In this document: piece by piece, positions 32,549-41,932 of the stretch | How positions within the stretch are numbered: the first letter of the stretch is position 1 | Layout of the letters: every line of letters begins with the position of its first letter | Assembly (NCBI GenBank): GCA_025869435.1 | Contig: JAOZVS010000123.1 | Coordinates: 1 to 51,060, forward strand | Reading direction: 5' to 3' | Source of the DNA: Zavarzinia sp. | Lineage (GTDB): Bacteria; Pseudomonadota; Alphaproteobacteria; Zavarziniales; Zavarziniaceae | DNA length: 51,060 nucleotides | The notes under the pieces: model-generated | What the model was told of the DNA's origin: nothing | The model's input: only the letters and a program-made list of their open reading frames with translations | Database searches by the model: none | Translations under genes and position numbers: made by a program

Positions 32549-35492
32549 GGAGACGCACTCCTTCCGGGTCGATGAAGCAGGGGGACACGACCTGCGCCCT
32601 GATGTCCGTGCCGGCCAGCGGATTGACGACGTGGATGATCTCGCCCGTCCGCCGGTCGCCGCGTTTCAGGAAACCGAGACCGATCGAGCCGCCGACATGG
32701 GGCGAATGGCAGGACGAGGTGACCCAGCCCTGATCATGGGCGGCATCGACCGGGCTGCCCCCGGTCATCAGATGGGCGCCGTTGACGATGGTATCGGCCG
32801 GCGACAGCGGCTTCAGTCCGACGAGGCGCAGATCGTCCGGCCGGTTCATGCCTTCGCGCCGGGACAGGGTGATGCCGATGGCGTCCTTGGTGGCGGAGAC
32901 CATCTTGCCGAGGCCGAGATTGGCCGCCGTGGTCTGGCCGTTCAGCTCGTTGCCGGCCGGATGGCCCTTCTCGATGCGGAGGACGCCCAGCGTCTCGGTG
33001 CCATAGGGCGTGACGCCGAGGTCCTGGCCCGCCGCCATCAGGGCGCGGATCAGCCCGTCGCCATAGCGGGCGGGCACCGCGATCTCATAGGCGAGTTCGC
33101 CCGAGAAGGAGATGCGGAACAGCCGGGCCCGCAGACCGCCGCAGACCGTGACCGCGCCGCAGGCCATATAGGGGAAGGCTTCGTTCGAAATATCGCAGGC
33201 GGGATCGATGACCCGTTGCAGCAACTCCCGTGATTTCGGCCCGGCGACCGAGAATTGCGCCCAGGCGTCGGTCGTCGAGATCAGCTGGACATCCAGCGCC
33301 GGCCACAGGCACTGGCGGCAGAATTCCATGTGGCGGAACACGGCGATGGCATTGGCCGTCGTCGTGGTGACGACGAAATGATTCTCGGTCAGGCGGGCGA
33401 CGGTGCCGTCGTCCTTCACCATGCCGTCTTCCCGCAGCATCAGGCCATAGCGCACCCGGCCGATGGCGAGTTTCGCCATGCCGTTGCAGTACAGCCGGTC
33501 GAGGAATGCCGCCGCATCCGTGCCCTGCACGTCGATCTTGCCGAGGGTGGTGACGTCGCAGATGCCGACGGCCTGCCGCGTCGCCAGCACCTCGCGGTCG
33601 ACCGACTGGCGCCAGTGGCTCTCGCCCGGGCGGGGGAACCATTGCGCGCGCATCCAGTTGCCGACCTCGACGAAGACCGCGCCCTGTTCCTGCGCCCAAT
33701 GGTGGCTGGGGGTCAGGCGCCGGGGACGGAAATCCGCCCCGCGCGAGCGGCCGGCCAGGGCGCCGATGGCGACGGGCGTATAGGGCGGGCGATAGATCGT
33801 GGTGCCGACCTGCTCGATCGGTTTGCCGGTCAACTCGGCCATCACGGCGATCGCCGGGACATTGGCGGTCTTGCCCTGATCGGTCGCCATGCCCAGGGTC
33901 GTGTAACGCTTCAGATGCTCGACCGAGCGGAAATTTTCCTGATGGGCGAGGGTGACATCCTTCACCGTGACGTCGTTCTGCTGGTCGAGCCAGGCGCGGC
34001 CCTTGCCCTTCACCTGCCACAGCGGCGCGATGCGGAACGGCGCATCCTCGGCCCTCGGCAGGTCGGGCAGGGTGGCCGGAATGCCGAGGTCGGCGAGGGC
34101 GGCGCGCGCCCCCTCGGCCCCGCCGGTCAGGGCGCCATGGGTCGAGAAGATGCCGGCGGCGGCGCCGGCAACCCTGAGGCCCGGCGGCGCGCCATCGGGC
34201 ACGAAGGCGGCGATCGTCTCGTCCCACCGCGGCCGGCCGCGATGGTGGCAGGTCAGTTGCAGATTGGGGTTCCAGCCGCCCGAGACGCCGAGGGCACCGC
34301 AGGCGATTTCCTGCGTGCGGCCGTCCGCGTTGCGCACGGTGATGGACTTGAGGCCGAGCCGGCCGCTGGTGCCGGTGACGACGGCGCCGCGAAACAGCGG
34401 CAGGCCCGCAATCTCGGGCGCGTCGGTCCGGCTGTCGATCACGGCCGTGACATGGACCCCGGCGGCGGCGAGGTCGCGGGCGGTGCGGTGGCCGTCGTCA
34501 TTGTTGGTGAAGACGGCGACATCCCGCGCGGCGGCGACCGCCCAGCGGTTGGCATAGGCGCGGAGCGCCCCCGCCAGCATGATGCCCGGCCGGTCGTTGT
34601 TCTCGAAGGCGATGGGCCGCTCGGTCGCCCCGGCGCACAGAAGGCTGCGCTTCGCATAGAGGCGCCACAGGATCTGGCGCGGCGTGCCGGGCTTCGGCAC
34701 GGCCAGATGGTCCGACACCCGCTCCAGCGCGCCGAAGATGCCATGGTCGAAGGCGCCGTAGACCGTGGTCCGCGTCATCAGGCGGACATTGGGCAGGCTG
34801 GCGAGTTCGGAGACGGTGGCGGCGACCCAGTCGCGCGCCGGGGCGTCGTCCAGGGTGATGGTCTCGGCGTTCAGGCGGCCGCCGGGGAGGAAATCCTCGT
34901 CGGCGACAATGACCCGCGCCCCGGCCCGGCCGGCGGTGAGGGCGGCGGCAAGGCCCGCCGGCCCCGCGCCGATCACCAGAAGGTCACAGTGCAGGAAACC
35001 CTTGTCGTAGACATCGGGATCGGCTTCGCCCGACAGGCGGCCGAGGCCGGCGGCGCGGCGGATCGCCGGCTCGTAGAGCTTTTCCCAGAAGGCCTTCGGC
35101 CACATGAAGGTCTTGTAGTAGAAGCCGGCGGTCAGGAAGCTGGACAGGCGGTCGTTGACCGACAGTGCATCGACGGCGAGGGAGGGCCAGCGGTTCTGGC
35201 TGGTCGCCACCAGGCCCTCGAACACTTCGGCCACCGTCGCCCGCGTGTTCGGCTCCCGCCGGGCGCCGCTGCGCAGCTCGACGAGGGCGTTCGGCTCTTC
35301 CGATCCGGCGGAGAGGGGGCCGCGCGGGCGGTGATACTTGAAGCTGCGCCCCATCAAGCGAACGCCGTTGGCCAGCAGCGCGGAGGCGAGCGTATCGCCC
35401 GGATGGCCCTGATAAAGCTTGCCGTCGAAGGCGAAGGACAGGGTGGTGCCGCGATCGACGCGGCCACCGGACAGGCGGTTGACCTGGCTCAT
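32541..35492 (-). CDS. soxA: Sarcosine oxidase, alpha subunit
   Basis: A 983-residue alpha subunit. The N-terminal ferredoxin-fold part has LYQGHPGDTLASALLANG. The NAD-binding Rossmann region has GAGPAGLAAALTAGRAGARV near residue 150. The C-terminal aminomethyltransferase (GcvT-like) domain has FSVAGPKSRELLQR and RIEKGHPAGNELNGQTT. It binds NAD and tetrahydrofolate. Start ATG 35492 overlaps soxD (ATGA). Length is normal for the family. Confidence 0.94.
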   Translation of the reverse strand: MSQVNRLSGGRVDRGTTLSFAFDGKLYQGHPGDTLASALLANGVRLMGRSFKYHRPRGPLSAGSEEPNALVELRSGARREPNTRATVAEVFEGLVATSQNRWPSLAVDALSVNDRLSSFLTAGFYYKTFMWPKAFWEKLYEPAIRRAAGLGRLSGEADPDVYDKGFLHCDLLVIGAGPAGLAAALTAGRAGARVIVADEDFLPGGRLNAETITLDDAPARDWVAATVSELASLPNVRLMTRTTVYGAFDHGIFGALERVSDHLAVPKPGTPRQILWRLYAKRSLLCAGATERPIAFENNDRPGIMLAGALRAYANRWAVAAARDVAVFTNNDDGHRTARDLAAAGVHVTAVIDSRTDAPEIAGLPLFRGAVVTGTSGRLGLKSITVRNADGRTQEIACGALGVSGGWNPNLQLTCHHRGRPRWDETIAAFVPDGAPPGLRVAGAAAGIFSTHGALTGGAEGARAALADLGIPATLPDLPRAEDAPFRIAPLWQVKGKGRAWLDQQNDVTVKDVTLAHQENFRSVEHLKRYTTLGMATDQGKTANVPAIAVMAELTGKPIEQVGTTIYRPPYTPVAIGALAGRSRGADFRPRRLTPSHHWAQEQGAVFVEVGNWMRAQWFPRPGESHWRQSVDREVLATRQAVGICDVTTLGKIDVQGTDAAAFLDRLYCNGMAKLAIGRVRYGLMLREDGMVKDDGTVARLTENHFVVTTTTANAIAVFRHMEFCRQCLWPALDVQLISTTDAWAQFSVAGPKSRELLQRVIDPACDISNEAFPYMACGAVTVCGGLRARLFRISFSGELAYEIAVPARYGDGLIRALMAAGQDLGVTPYGTETLGVLRIEKGHPAGNELNGQTTAANLGLGKMVSATKDAIGITLSRREGMNRPDDLRLVGLKPLSPADTIVNGAHLMTGGSPVDAAHDQGWVTSSCHSPHVGGSIGLGFLKRGDRRTGEIIHVVNPLAGTDIRAQVVSPCFIDPEGVRLRG

Positions 35493-35776
35493 CGGCCGCG
35501 CCCCCGGGCCAGGGCGACATCGCGAGCGAGTTCGACCCTGACGATCTCGTGGGTGGTGATGTTGCGGGTTACCACCAGCCAGGAGCGGTCGCCCTGTTCG
35601 TGGAACCACAGCTCGCGGTGCTCGCCCGCCGGATTGTCGCGCAAATATCCGTAATCGAAGAAGCGCCCGGCGGCATCGGCGGCGAGGCCGTCCGGCCGGT
35701 CGATCAGCGCGGCGTCGCCGAGATAGGTGAATTCCTGGGCATCGCGCAGGCCGAGCAGCGGGTGGGGGATCAGCAT
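35489..35776 (-). CDS. soxD: Sarcosine oxidase, delta subunit lacking the zinc-site cysteines
   Basis: A 95-residue delta subunit, recognised by EFTYLGDA, YGYLRDNPAGEHRELWFHEQG and VTRNITTHEIVRVELA. Canonical SoxD binds zinc through C6, C9, H59 and C63. Here the N-terminus reads MLIPHPLLGL and position 63 is Asp (H59 is kept), so all three cysteines are gone. The gene is intact and in the standard B-D-A-G order, so the subunit is probably still structural but zinc-free. Confidence 0.88.
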   Translation of the reverse strand: MLIPHPLLGLRDAQEFTYLGDAALIDRPDGLAADAAGRFFDYGYLRDNPAGEHRELWFHEQGDRSWLVVTRNITTHEIVRVELARDVALARGRGR

Positions 35777-35786
35777 GGCGACACTC

Positions 35787-37094
35787 TCAATGCAGGTTGG
35801 GCTGGTTGCCCACGCCCTTCTCGTCGATCATCAGGCCCTTCTGGAACCGGTCGAAGCGCATCGCCGCCGCCGTCGGGTGGGGGCTGTCGGTCGCCAGCAG
35901 ATGGGCGAAGCACAGGCCGGAGCCGGTCGTGGCCTTGAAGCCGCCATAGCACCAGCCGCCGTTGAAATAGAGACCGTCGATATCGGTCCGGTCGATGATG
36001 GGCGAGCCGTCCATCGACATATCCATGATGCCGCCCCACATGCGCAGCAGGCGCGCCCGGCCGATCATCGGCATCAGCGCCATGCCGCCCTCGCAGACAT
36101 CCTCGACCACGGGCAGGTTGCCGCGCTGGGCATAGGAATTGTAACCGTCGATATCGCCGCCGAAGACGAGGCCGCCCTTGTCCGACTGGCTGACGTAGAA
36201 ATGCCCGGCGCCAAAGGTGATCACCCCGGGGATCAGCGGCTTCAACCCTTCCGAGACGAAGGCCTGCAGGACGTGGCTTTCGATCGGCAGGCGCATTCCC
36301 GCCAGCGCCATCACCCGGCTGGAGTTGCCGGCGACGGCGACGCCGACCTTGCCCGCGCCGATGAAGCCCCGGGTCGTGTCGAGGCCGTGGATGCGGCCGC
36401 CCTCGATGCGCATTCCCGTCACTTCGCAGTTCTGGATGATGTCGACGCCCAGACGGTCGGCGCCTCTTGCGTAACCCCAGACGACCGCGTCGTGCCGCGC
36501 CGTGCCGGCCCGGCGCTGCAAGAGCCCGCCCTTGATCGGAAAGCGCGCGTCGTCGAAATTGAGGAAGGGCGCCATGGCCCGGACCTGATCCCGGTCGAGC
36601 AGTTCGGCGTCGACCCCGTTCAGGCGCATGGCATTGCCGCGCCGGCGATAGGCGTCGCGCTGGCCATCGCTGTGGCACAGGTTCAGGATGCCGCGCTGGC
36701 TGACCATCGCGTTGTAATTCACTTCCTGCTCCAGCCCTTCCCAGAGCTGCATCGACAGTTCGTAAAACGGCTCGTTGCCGTCGAGCAGGTAGTTGGAGCG
36801 GATGATGGTCGTGTTGCGGCCGGCATTGCCGCTGCCGATCCAGCCCTTTTCCAGAACGGCGATCCGCGCCTTGGCGTAGGTTTTCGCCAGGTAATAGGCG
36901 GTGGCGAGGCCATGGCCGCCGCCGCCCACGATGACATAATCATAGGCGGGTCGCGGCGCCGGATCGCGCCAGGCGGGCCCCCAGCCCTTGTGGCCGGTCA
37001 GGGCCTCGCGAATGATCCTGAAACCTGAATAGCGCAAAGCGGCCTGCCTCTTCTGGCGTTCATGGGGCGGCGGAAGCGGTGCCGCGATATCCAT
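35787..37094 (-). CDS. soxB: Sarcosine oxidase, beta subunit
   Basis: A 435-residue DAO-family flavoprotein. The FAD motif is VIVGGGGHGLATAYYLAK, and TARHDAVVWGYA carries the His I believe is flavinylated in this family. The C-terminus contains DGLYFNGGWCYGGFKATTGSG. It binds FAD and covalent FMN and oxidises sarcosine. ATG 37094 (MDIAAP) is chosen; ATG 37130 is possible, and neither has a strong ribosome site. It is divergent from the AraC-type regulator across a 75-base AT-rich promoter region. Confidence 0.92.
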   Translation of the reverse strand: MDIAAPLPPPHERQKRQAALRYSGFRIIREALTGHKGWGPAWRDPAPRPAYDYVIVGGGGHGLATAYYLAKTYAKARIAVLEKGWIGSGNAGRNTTIIRSNYLLDGNEPFYELSMQLWEGLEQEVNYNAMVSQRGILNLCHSDGQRDAYRRRGNAMRLNGVDAELLDRDQVRAMAPFLNFDDARFPIKGGLLQRRAGTARHDAVVWGYARGADRLGVDIIQNCEVTGMRIEGGRIHGLDTTRGFIGAGKVGVAVAGNSSRVMALAGMRLPIESHVLQAFVSEGLKPLIPGVITFGAGHFYVSQSDKGGLVFGGDIDGYNSYAQRGNLPVVEDVCEGGMALMPMIGRARLLRMWGGIMDMSMDGSPIIDRTDIDGLYFNGGWCYGGFKATTGSGLCFAHLLATDSPHPTAAAMRFDRFQKGLMIDEKGVGNQPNLH

Positions 37095-37169
37095 CGACGA
37101 TAGCGGTGATGGTCGGGCTGAACTATTCATTAATTGACATTTTTTGTGCCATAATCGACACATCGGCCC

Positions 37170-38141
37170 ATGGACCACGCGACGACACCCGACAGGCCGC
37201 TGCGGATCGGCTTCTGCCTGATCGACGGCTATGCTCTGATGTCGACCTCGGCGGCGATCGAGCCGCTGCGCGCGGCTAATCTTCTCGCCGGGCGCACGCT
37301 TTACGACATGCGTTTCATCGCGCTCTCCGGGCAGGTGTCCCGCTCTTCGGCCGGGGCCTTGTTCGAATGCGTGGCGATGAACGAAGCCGGGCTCGACTTC
37401 GATCTCGTCTTCGTCGTCGCGGGCGGCGATCCGCTGGAGTTGCGGGAGCCGGCCCTGCAAGCCTGGCTGCGCCGGCTGGACCGGGCCGGGGTGCGGCTCG
37501 GCGGCATCTCGGGCGGGGCGGCCATTCTCGCCGGCGCCGGCTTGCTGGCCAACCGGCGCTTCACCATCCACTGGCAGCATTTCGATGCCCTGCGCGCCCG
37601 CTCGGCCGATTATCTGATGGAGCGGCGGCTCTTCGTCATCGACCGCGACCGTTATACCTGTGCCGGCGGCGTCGCCCCGCTCGACATGATGCATGCGATC
37701 ATCGCCGCCGATCACGGCGCGGATTTCGCCCGCCAGATCAGCGACTGGTTCATTCATACCCGCGTGCGACTGGCCGACGATCCGCAGAAGGCCGGCCCGG
37801 CCGAGAAATACGGCCTGACTCACCCGGCCCTCGTCGCCGCCCTCGACCTGATGACCAATCACATCGCCGATCCCCTGACGCTGGCGCAGCTCGCCCAGCT
37901 GGCGGGGGTGGGGGCGCGGCAGATCCAGCGCCTGTTCGTAGGCGAGATGGGCGTGCCGATGATGCGCTTCTACCGCGACCTGCGGCTGGAGAAGGCGGAG
38001 GAATTGCTGCGCCAGTCGGCCCTGCCGGTTGCCGAGATCGCGCTGGCGACCGGCTTCGTCAATGTCGCCCATTTCACCCGGGCCTTTCGCGAGCGCGCCG
38101 GCATGGCCCCGGCATCCTGGCGGCGGGCCGGGCGGGGCTGA
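37170..38141 (+). CDS. GlxA-family AraC-type regulator of sarcosine catabolism
   Basis: A 323-residue protein. An N-terminal DJ-1/PfpI-like (class I GATase) domain has FCLIDGYALMSTSAAIEPLRAAN and GISGGAAILAGAGLL. A C-terminal AraC helix-turn-helix pair follows (LTLAQLAQLAGVGARQIQRLF; VAEIALATGFVNVAHFTRAF). GbdR and SouR, which control glycine-betaine and sarcosine oxidation, share this layout. Divergence from soxB makes soxBDAG the likely target. The GATase-like pocket may bind the ligand; catalysis is not expected. Confidence 0.88.
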   Translation: MDHATTPDRPLRIGFCLIDGYALMSTSAAIEPLRAANLLAGRTLYDMRFIALSGQVSRSSAGALFECVAMNEAGLDFDLVFVVAGGDPLELREPALQAWLRRLDRAGVRLGGISGGAAILAGAGLLANRRFTIHWQHFDALRARSADYLMERRLFVIDRDRYTCAGGVAPLDMMHAIIAADHGADFARQISDWFIHTRVRLADDPQKAGPAEKYGLTHPALVAALDLMTNHIADPLTLAQLAQLAGVGARQIQRLFVGEMGVPMMRFYRDLRLEKAEELLRQSALPVAEIALATGFVNVAHFTRAFRERAGMAPASWRRAGRG

Positions 38142-38275
38142 CCAGCCATGCGATCCCCGGGGTTATCGGGCCTCGACGGGACATTGGTCCGCCGCCGCCG
38201 GGGCCGCTAGATTGACCGCCCTTCGTCGTTGCGTCCGGGCGTTCGACCGGCAGTCATTGTGGGCGGTCTTCTGTC

Positions 38276-39412
38276 ATGGGCGTGATCTATCGCCGTCTCG
38301 CCGTATCGGGGGCCTTTGGCGCGGCCGGTATCGGCCTTGGCGCCTGGGGCGCCTGTCTGCCGCTGATCAAGCGGGGGCTCACGCTCTCCGATGGCGAGCT
38401 TGGCGCCGCCCTTCTGTGTTTCGCGCTCGGGGCCCTGGCGGTGATGCCGGTGATCGGCCGTCTCGCCGCCCGGGTCGGTGGCGGGCTTCTGTGCCTGGTG
38501 AGCAGTTGTGGCTTCGCCCTCGCCCTGATGGTGGCGGCGCAGACGCCGAGCCTGTCGCTGCTGGCGGCCTGCATCTTCGTCATGGGCGTGTGTTTCGGCG
38601 CGCTCGATGTCGCGATGAACCTGCTCGCCGCCGCGGTGGAGCGGGGGGCGAAGGCGCCGATCATGGCATCCTTCCATGCCGCCTATAGTATCGGCGTCCT
38701 CTCGGGGGCGGTGATCTCGGGGGCCCTGTTTGGCGTTGGCTTCGGCGCGAAGGGCACCTTGCTGGTCGCCGGCAGTCTCATCATCGGCATTTTCGCGCTG
38801 GCGACGCCCGTGATGCTGCGCATCGCGCTCGCCGAGGAAGGCGGGGGCAGCGGGAGGCCACGGCGCCAGCTGCTGCGCGATCCGATGGTCCTCGCCCTGG
38901 GCGGGCTCGCCTTTCTCGCCTTCTTCGTCGAAGGAGCGATGGCCGACTGGTCGGCGATCTATGTCGTGCAGCAGGTCGGTCTCGACAGCGGCGGCGGCGC
39001 GCTGGCCTTTTCGCTCTTCGCCGCGGCCATGGCGGCGGGACGCATGGGCGGCGGCCGGATCGAGCGGGCGCTCGGCCCCGTCGCCACCCTCGGGCTCAGC
39101 GCCATCCTCGCCATGACGGGGCTTTGCGCCGCCGCGGCCTTTCCGCTCGGTTTCGTCGTCATGCCGGCCTTCGCCCTGGTCGGCTTTGGCATCGCCAATA
39201 TCATTCCCGTGGTCTTCTCGGCCGCTGGCCGGCGCGGCGGCGACCGCGCGACGCGGATTTTCCCCATCGTGGTCGGCATCGGCTATGTCGGGGTGATGAT
39301 CGGCCCGCCGGTGATCGGCGCCGTGGCCGAACATTTCACCCTGCGCGGCAGCCTGCTCGCGCTGGCGCTGGCGCTTGTCGTGGTGGTGCTGAGCCGGCGC
39401 CAGGTGGCGTAG
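38276..39412 (+). CDS. MFS transporter
   Basis: A 378-residue carrier with about 12 helices in two halves. The first loop between helices 2 and 3 carries GRLAARVGG, and the second half has FFVEGAMADWSAIYV, typical of the YbjJ/FucP-like group. The substrate is unknown. It lies on the same strand between the AraC regulator and the sensor kinase, with over 130 bases either side, so it is probably an independent gene. Confidence 0.85.
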   Translation: MGVIYRRLAVSGAFGAAGIGLGAWGACLPLIKRGLTLSDGELGAALLCFALGALAVMPVIGRLAARVGGGLLCLVSSCGFALALMVAAQTPSLSLLAACIFVMGVCFGALDVAMNLLAAAVERGAKAPIMASFHAAYSIGVLSGAVISGALFGVGFGAKGTLLVAGSLIIGIFALATPVMLRIALAEEGGGSGRPRRQLLRDPMVLALGGLAFLAFFVEGAMADWSAIYVVQQVGLDSGGGALAFSLFAAAMAAGRMGGGRIERALGPVATLGLSAILAMTGLCAAAAFPLGFVVMPAFALVGFGIANIIPVVFSAAGRRGGDRATRIFPIVVGIGYVGVMIGPPVIGAVAEHFTLRGSLLALALALVVVVLSRRQVA

Positions 39413-39582
39413 TCATGTTATCGCCGCCTCCCTCCGACCGACTCTCCGCCGATCCGCCCTCGTGATCGCGTCCGGGACCGATGAGGCTCGAAAAGATGAT
39501 TAAAATTCGGGCAGCATGAATACGACGGCTTGAAATTGAGCAGATGCTGGGGGCATGTTGGATATCACCCTTGCCGTGCCCG

Positions 39583-41091
39583 ATGGCCATGATCGAACTT
39601 TCGCCCAGCCATTACAGAACCGCCTTCGAACATGCGAGCGACGCGATCTTCCTGCACGATCCCGACGATGGCCGCATCATCGAGGCCAATCTGACATCCG
39701 AACAGCTCACCGGTTTTTCCCGGGGCGAGCTTCTCGGCAGCACCGTGTCGATCATCAGTCCCGGCCGCCCGGCCTTCAGCATGGAGGAGGCTTTTCGCCG
39801 CATCCGCCGGGCGACGACCGAGGGCGGCTACACCTTCGAATGGGTGTGCATGAACAAGGGCGGCGGTGAATTTCCGGTCGAGGTGAACCTGAAGCTGATC
39901 ACGGTGGAGGGCCAGCGCCTCGTCCTCGCGCTCTTTCGCGACATCCGGGAACGCAAGCTCTACGAGGACCGGCTGATTGCCCGCGAGGCCCATTTCCGCC
40001 GCCTGATCCAGCATTCGTCCGATGGCATCGCCATCGTCGCGCCCCATGGCCGGCTGCGCTATGTCTCGCCCTCGATCTCGACCGTGCTTGGCTATGACGA
40101 GCGCCGGGCCACCGGGCGAAACGTGCTGCACTACATCCACCCGGAAGACGGCGAGCGCATCCGCCATCTGCTGCGGCGCGAGAGCCAGGGCTGCAACGAC
40201 ACCGATGTCGCCCATCACGTCACCTACCGGATCCTGCATCGCGACGGCCACTGGCGGCACCATGAAGCGACCTGCAAGGACATGGTCAACGCCTCGGACA
40301 TTCAGGGTGTCCTGGTCAATTTCCGCGATGTGACCGAGCGGATCGAGGCGGAATTGCGCGCCCGCGAGCGGGAGCGGGAGCTGGAGCATGTCGCCCGCTG
40401 CCGGTCCATGGGCGAACTCGCCTCCGCCCTCGCGCATGAATTGAACCAGCCCTTCGCCGCTATCGGCAATTATGTCGGCGGCTGCATTCACCGGATCGAA
40501 GGGGATCGCTTCGATCGGGACGAGACCCTCGACGCGCTCCGCCAGGCCAGCGCCCAGGCCGACCGCGCCGGCCGCATCATGAGCAGCATGCGCAATTTCA
40601 CCCGGCGCAGCGATCCCACCCGCATCATGGCCGATGTCAATGCCATGGTGCGCGAGGTCACCCCCTTCATCGATGTGAAGGCGGAACGCGAGGGGTGCCG
40701 GGTGGCCTACCGCCTCTCGGCGACACCGCTGGAAACCATGGCGGACCCGGTGCTGATCGCCCAGGTGATCCTGAATATCGCCTTCAACGGCATCGAGGCC
40801 ATGGCCGAGACCCCGGGTCCGCGCCGGGTCCTGAACATCACCACCGACCGCCTGCCCCGGGCCGTGCGCATCTCGATCGCGGACCAGGGCCACGGGCTGC
40901 CCAAGATGAATCCGGACAAGATCTTCGACGCCTTCTACACGACCAAGAAGCAGGGCCTCGGCATCGGCCTGGCCCTGTGCCGGACCATCGTCGATACCCA
41001 TCAGGGCCATATGTGGGCGACCTCGGGCGCCGATGGCACCACGTTCCATGTCGCCCTGCCGATCGGCCCGCCCGAGGAAGGCACGGCATGA
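39583..41091 (+). CDS. Cytosolic PAS-PAS sensor histidine kinase
   Basis: About 502 residues with no membrane segments. Two PAS domains (YRTAFEHASDAIFLHDPDDG; HFRRLIQHSSDGIAIVAPHG) are followed by a HisKA domain with phospho-His in ALAHELNQPFAAIGNYV. An HATPase domain has NIAFNGIEAMAETPG and KQGLGIGLALCRTI. The HELNQP type is that of FixL/TodS/StyS-like kinases for soluble or aromatic signals. The start is uncertain: ATG 39544 and 39589 are also open. It overlaps the regulator gene by four bases. Confidence 0.88.
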   Translation: MAMIELSPSHYRTAFEHASDAIFLHDPDDGRIIEANLTSEQLTGFSRGELLGSTVSIISPGRPAFSMEEAFRRIRRATTEGGYTFEWVCMNKGGGEFPVEVNLKLITVEGQRLVLALFRDIRERKLYEDRLIAREAHFRRLIQHSSDGIAIVAPHGRLRYVSPSISTVLGYDERRATGRNVLHYIHPEDGERIRHLLRRESQGCNDTDVAHHVTYRILHRDGHWRHHEATCKDMVNASDIQGVLVNFRDVTERIEAELRARERERELEHVARCRSMGELASALAHELNQPFAAIGNYVGGCIHRIEGDRFDRDETLDALRQASAQADRAGRIMSSMRNFTRRSDPTRIMADVNAMVREVTPFIDVKAEREGCRVAYRLSATPLETMADPVLIAQVILNIAFNGIEAMAETPGPRRVLNITTDRLPRAVRISIADQGHGLPKMNPDKIFDAFYTTKKQGLGIGLALCRTIVDTHQGHMWATSGADGTTFHVALPIGPPEEGTA

Positions 41092-41750
41092 ACGCGCTGA
41101 GGTTCCTGCCGCCCGCGGTCGAGCGGCCGACTTCCCCCATCGTCTATATCGTCGACGACGACGAGGCGGTGCGCGCCTCGCTGCGCTTCCTGCTGGAATC
41201 CGTCGGCTCCGACCTTCGATGCTGTTCGAGCGCGGCCGAATTCCTCGACAGCTACGATCCGCGTCGGCCCGGTTGCCTCGTTCTTGATGTTCGAATGCCC
41301 ATGATGGGCGGCTTCGACCTGCAGAAACTGCTGGCCGACACCCGGGTGCCCCTGCCGGTCATCTTCATGACGGGCCATGGCGACGTGCCCATGTCGGTCC
41401 GCGCCATGAAGAATGGCGCCTTCGACTTCATCGAGAAGCCGTTCAACTACCAGGTCATGCTGGACACGATCCAGGGGGCGCTGGTCCGGGGCATCGAGTT
41501 GCACGAGGAGGCGCAGCGCACGTCGAAACGCAGCGCCCGTCTCCTTTCGCTCTCGCCGCGCGAGCGGGCCGTGCTCGACCTCATGATCGACGGCAAGCAG
41601 TCGAAGCAGATCGCCCATGAACTCGGCATCAGCCCGAAGACGGTCGAGGTTCACCGCGCCAACATCCGCCAGAAGCTGGGCACCGACAGTCTGGCGCAGA
41701 TCGTGCAGATCGTCTTCGGCGTGAAGCCGACGGCCTCGGGAAATCCCTGA
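41088..41750 (+). CDS. FixJ/StyR-type response regulator
   Basis: A 220-residue regulator. The receiver domain has acidic pocket VDDDE, phospho-Asp in VLDVRMPMMGG, and MTGHGDVPMSVRAMKNGAFDFIEKPF. A LuxR-type helix-turn-helix follows (LSPRERAVLDLMIDGKQSKQIAHELGISPKTVEVHR). It is coupled to the kinase by ATGA. It sits directly upstream of the catabolic operon, so it is the probable activator of the 41.93-50.09 kb genes. Confidence 0.92.
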   Translation: MNALRFLPPAVERPTSPIVYIVDDDEAVRASLRFLLESVGSDLRCCSSAAEFLDSYDPRRPGCLVLDVRMPMMGGFDLQKLLADTRVPLPVIFMTGHGDVPMSVRAMKNGAFDFIEKPFNYQVMLDTIQGALVRGIELHEEAQRTSKRSARLLSLSPRERAVLDLMIDGKQSKQIAHELGISPKTVEVHRANIRQKLGTDSLAQIVQIVFGVKPTASGNP

Positions 41751-41758
41751 TCCCCCCT

Positions 41759-41823
41759 GGGGAAAACCCCTAGTGCACTGCGATCGCCCCCAATTGAGGG
41801 CGGTAAACCGATTTTCCTATCGT
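41759..41823 (+). promoter_or_regulatory. Dyad-rich promoter of the catabolic operon
   Basis: Three dyads follow each other: GGGG-AAAA-CCCC (41759-41770), CGCCC-N8-GGGCG (41785-41802) and CGGT-AA-ACCG (41801-41810). TTGAGG (41794-41799), an 18-base spacer and TATCGT (41818-41823) give a sigma-70-like promoter. The first dyad is placed for an activator. The 110-base leader also holds a GCCCGGTC/GACCCGGGC hairpin at 41847-41866. Confidence 0.5.
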
Positions 41824-41932
41824 GAAACCCAGGACGTGCGGCAACGGCCCGGTCAATGACCCGGGCGGTTCCATGGGGCACGGCTGAATAGGCCAAGGCT
41901 TGTCCGAAGGCAAGTCCATTCTGGGGGTTACG

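Noticed and set aside
32541-35654. Rightward open frame of about 800 codons opposite soxA
   Set aside because: The translation is Gly/Ala/Arg/Asp-rich without motifs and is wholly antisense to a well-conserved soxA.
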